In this document: positions 60,711 to 64,000 of the stretch, piece after piece | How the letters are laid out: every line of letters begins with the position of its first letter | How positions within the stretch are numbered: position 1 is the first letter of the stretch | Assembly (NCBI GenBank): GCA_023079485.1 | Contig: CM041083.1 | Span: 154,212,552 to 154,276,551 of the forward strand | Origin: Archilochus colubris | Taxonomy: Eukaryota > Chordata > Aves > Apodiformes > Trochilidae | Reading direction: 5' to 3' | Length of the DNA: 64,000 nt | Program-made: the position numbers and the translations under genes | Notes under the pieces: generated by a model | Database searches by the model: none | What the model saw: the letters and a program-made list of their open reading frames with translations, nothing else | What the model was told of the DNA's origin: nothing

Positions 60711-61463
60711 CAGAATATTCCATTATTAATTTCAAAAGCTTTACACATTTCCTTCATCTTTGGGTTGCACTGACTGTTGGTATTGAAGTAAGTTTTTTTC
60801 AAGGGTCTTAAATGACAAAAGCATATACCTACAGTCAGATAATGAAAGGCCAGAAGTCCGCTTACACATCAGTTATTGTAACTGTAATATGAGGTTACTT
60901 AGAGGCGCATTTGGCAACTAATTGACTAACTAATATTGTGGAAAAAAAAAACAAACAAGTAGAACATAAGTACCATATATAAACTTACAAGGATATTTAA
61001 ATTATTATTGTTTAAATGTTATTCAAATTTACCAAAAAATTAAATAATTCACTCCATTTGGCTGAAGTGTGAGATAGCTCTGTGGTAGTGGAGAGGACCA
61101 CTTCCCCCTAAATCTACAGAAATTTCAAGTTGATGGAAAACAACGCTTCTGGGGTTGCAAAAGTTACCAAGAAAAGGAAGCGGAGGTAAAATACTAGAGA
61201 GGTTCTTCAGCTGCTAGCATGCTGTACAGTACTAACTAAGATTCAGTGGTTTTTTGTTTTGTTGTGTTTTGGTTTTCTTTGGTTGCTTGGTTGGTTGGTT
61301 GGGTTTTTTGTTTGTTCTTGGGTCATTGGCAAGCAAAGTAGATTTTTAAAAAGATGGCATTTGAGCCATCACAACCAAAGAATGCAAGTTCTCTTGTAAC
61401 TTTTGTTATCTACAGGCCAGTCACCTCTAGGCATTTTTTGAACTGACATCCAAATATTTCCTC
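60711..61463. other. AT-rich non-coding DNA with T/G-rich tract
   Basis: No gene recognised. Includes a T/G-rich tract (61251-61321) with GGTT repeats, the complement of the A/C-rich type seen elsewhere. Confidence 0.5.
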
Positions 61464-61769
61464 AGGAGGAGAGGAGAGGAGAGGAGAGGAGAGGAGAGGA
61501 GAGGAGAGGAGAGGAGAGGAGAGGAGAGGAGAGCAGAGGAGAGGAGAGGAGAGGAGAGGAGAGGAGAGGAGAGGAGAGAAGAGAAGAGAAGAGAAGAGAA
61601 GAGAAGAGAAGAGAAGAGAAGAGAAGAGAAGAGAAGAGAAGAGAAGAGAAGAGAAGAGAAGAGAAGAGAAGAGAAGAGAAGAGAGGAGAGGAGAGGAGAG
61701 GAGAGGAGAGGAGAGGAGAGGAGAGGAGAGGAGAGGAGAGGAGAGGAGAGGAGAGGAGAGGAGAGGAGG
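61464..61769. repeat. Homopurine pentanucleotide array (GGAGA/AGAAG)n
   Basis: About 305 bases of period-5 repeat in three blocks: GGAGA units (about 61465-61577), AGAAG units (about 61578-61682), then GGAGA units again (about 61683-61769). One interruption (C at 61534) breaks the purine run. The minus-strand open frame across it (61462-61884), made of Leu/Ser/Pro and Leu/Phe/Ser repeats, is a by-product. Long mirror-symmetric purine tracts can form intramolecular triplexes (H-DNA). Confidence 0.95.
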
Positions 61770-64000
61770 CCAGTATTTTGTAAGGGGTCATGGTGCTAAG
61801 GCTGGTAGAATAAAATGTGGTGTTCAGTTCCAGCAGGAAATTGAACCTACTGCATGTCTTTTCATCTTGAAAAATGAAATACAAACCCCATGAAATCTAA
61901 CATATCTTTCTTCAAAATACTTCTGGGAATGTGAGTTTTGCATGATAATTACCAATGCATATAATATTATGTATGTATATATATGTGTATTTTACATATG
62001 CATATGTAAATTGTAGCTCAATTAAATAAATAGATACCTACAAACCAAAGCTACCTCTTTTCTAATTGAGAAATAATATTTTTCTTTCCTGTTCACTTGA
62101 TTAATGTGAAACTCATAGTTCAATATATCCTTTCTTAATTTCCTTGGTCGTGGGAGAGAGAAACTTTGCTTTGGGCTTGCAGGAGGTTCTGGAAGGTTAC
62201 ACAGTTGTAGCTACATTGCATTGTGGGAATTTTTTGTTTATTAAAACTCATAAGCAGTGTGTACATAGTACATGCACATCTGCACACACAGGGTCCCTCA
62301 GCCTGTTGTCTCGGGTATAAATACGCAGACGCTACATAGTTGTTCCAGAAGAATTCTTCTTTTAGGGGTAGTGTCTTAGGTTCTCAGACAAGTAGTTATA
62401 CAGAATTCAAAGACATAGTGTTGAAAGCAGAGTAGGTGAAGAGTTGCTGATATCAGCTAACAACTTGTTTCAGACATAACAGGATACATTATTTTGATCA
62501 CACATACTGTGTAGAATCAATGGCTCCTTATGTGCATTCTGAGAAGCAGCATGAGCTATGAATGAGGAGGAGGGGGAGCTCTACCTTCCATTAAAAAAGC
62601 AAATGCAGTTCATTATTCCTCCTGTTATGTTTAAACACTGACTTCTCAAATACATGAATAAGGTACCATGAAAAAATCATATTTTGAAAACTAATCTGGA
62701 AATTGTAAGAATAATTTTTACATTGGAAATTAGTATGCTTTATATGGAAAATGTTCTTCAAAATAATTTAGAAATGGTACTAGTAAATTCTGATAGAAAG
62801 AGTCTGAGAAAGCTTTTCACTGTGTCTTACACCTGTCTATGTATTCTTCAGAATTTTCCTGAATGGAGCTATTGTACTTCTAAGAAGAAAACAACTGGTT
62901 CAACAGTAGCCTTGATGGGCATTTTCTGGTGATACCAACGTTTACAAGTTATATAATTCAAGCTCTGGTGTTTCCTCTAAAGTATATACAGGTAAAGAAT
63001 GCTGCACAGTTTACCATATAACACATAATTCAATGAAACATGGTATACAGTACTAAAACATCCTCTTTGAGGTTTGCTTTTTTTTTTTTTTTTAACAAGG
63101 CGTACATGCTTTATAGCATTAGAAGTTCTATCTCTACGTCTCATATTGGTAAGAAAGAAAACTCAATAGATGGAGGAAAATCCCACACAATATATATATA
63201 GAGGGTTATGGCATCATTTCTTATCTGTGGAGGTGCTGTACTCTGTGAAGAGGTAAAGAGTAATGACATAAAAGCTTAGGGCCTTTTCGGAAGTAACTAA
63301 GCCTGACAGTTTTAGATCTTATTTATCGAGCTTCACAAATCTTAGCATTGTCATAACAATTGATAAAGGGGAATGTTTAAAGTACAGGGTACAAATTCCA
63401 TGCCAGTTCAACATTGAAGATGAAGATGCACTGGCAGATTTGCATTCTTTACACTTAAAGATTCATAAAATCATGGTAGGGAAACAATTATTAACTCTAT
63501 TTCTATAAACCTGGTATATATACAATTTGTGGAATGAAAAACAATGTTGATAAAAATTCTTGGTGTTTTTTAATTGTGTATGGTTAGGAAATGCTCTCCT
63601 ATTTTTACTAGTTGATACATGGAGATATTTCTGTAACCTGGTTTAGTTCTTATGGATTTTTAATGAAAAGCAAATAGTCCAGTTTTCACTTCTGATTCTG
63701 TGTATCCATATATACAGATATTCTACATCTCAAACAATCACAAGTGTTAGCATCTGTAAAATGTTCAGTAAAAATCTGAAAGAATCTGACTTACAATTCA
63801 TACATTCAAAATTAACAGGCACAGATGTCTGAGAATCTTTGAGCCCTAATAGTGAAAATATCTGCAAATCTTGACAGAGTGGCAACATTAAAAACAGCAA
63901 AATGCAATCAAGTAAGTGACATGTTGAAATAAATGGGAAAAAAAAATGTTGCTGTTTCTCAGGAATGTTATATCTTTCTTTTTTTTTTTTAATATTCCTA
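61770..64000. other. AT-rich non-coding DNA to window end
   Basis: No recognised gene. A stretch near 62150-62345 is slightly richer in CpG and has a TATA-like element (see below). T runs occur at 63078-63093 and 63979-63991. The 82-codon plus frame at 62684-62932 has no known motif. Confidence 0.5.
62311..62321 (+). promoter_or_regulatory. TATA-like element in a CpG-containing patch
   Basis: TATAAATA lies in GGGTATAAATACGCAGACGC. The local CpGs are unusual for this AT-rich window. It could be a fragment of an LTR promoter or a chance match; no start site, exon or poly(A) signal confirms a transcript. Confidence 0.25.

Noticed and set aside
60469..60811. Tyr/Ile-repeat proteins on both strands
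   Set aside because: By-product of the TATATG microsatellite; overlapping frames on both strands show the same artefact.
61462..61884. 140-codon Leu/Ser/Pro repeat protein on minus
   Set aside because: It is translation of a pentanucleotide microsatellite; a period-5 array readily yields open frames.
1..64000. CRISPR arrays, tRNA, rRNA, bacterial operons, riboswitches
   Set aside because: No spaced direct-repeat array, cloverleaf or rRNA block was recognised, and the CR1/ERV content marks the DNA as an avian nuclear genome.

Overview
This window looks like avian nuclear DNA: AT-rich non-coding sequence, either intergenic or inside a large intron. The main evidence is the repeats. About a dozen CR1 LINE fragments carry the typical avian CR1 3' end (ATTCTGTGATTCT-type terminal repeats). 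There are also ERVL-like and ERVK-like solo LTRs of kinds common in birds. I recognise no host exon, rRNA, tRNA, CRISPR array, CpG island or bacterial-type gene. Open frames are short. The longest (161 codons, 22471-22956 minus) lies wholly inside a solo LTR, and the only frames with recognisable protein similarity are decayed CR1 reverse-transcriptase remnants.

Layout. 1-4.6 kb: AT-rich DNA with a duplicated ~105-bp unit (1070-1175 and 3489-3591), an LTR-like element with TATA box and poly(A) signal (~2045-2847), and a minus-strand CR1 (4145-4566). 4.6-15 kb: mostly featureless, with an ERVK-like solo LTR (7888-8207) flanked by a perfect 6-bp target-site duplication (TSD). 15-23 kb: a minus-strand ERVL-like LTR, a plus-strand CR1 with RT C-terminal coding, and a minus-strand solo LTR (22304-23097) with a perfect 5-bp TSD. 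25.9-33 kb: a cluster of CR1 fragments and an unassigned repeat-like block (28230-29900) interrupted by CR1. 33-42.8 kb: essentially unannotated AT-rich DNA. 42.8-46.3 kb: two LTR fragments and an old CR1. 47.1 kb: a strong match to the CTCF core motif. 48.1-50.2 kb: the longest CR1 (minus), itself interrupted by a second CR1 in the opposite orientation. 51.8-54.8 kb: a second copy of the ERVK-like solo LTR with its own 6-bp TSD, a minus CR1 with a mutated RT active site, and a second full copy of the 22.3-kb LTR family. 55-64 kb: AT-rich DNA, a TATATG-type microsatellite (60.6 kb) and a ~305-bp homopurine pentanucleotide array (61.5 kb).

The content is therefore a record of retrotransposition (CR1 insertion, LTR insertion followed by LTR-LTR recombination) in gene-poor DNA, not a set of cooperating genes. 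I found no convincing undescribed biological system. The items most worth follow-up are the TSD-bearing solo LTRs, the CTCF motif, the homopurine array, the duplicated 105-bp unit and the unassigned 28-30 kb repeat block. Family names come from remembered sequence resemblance, not a database search.
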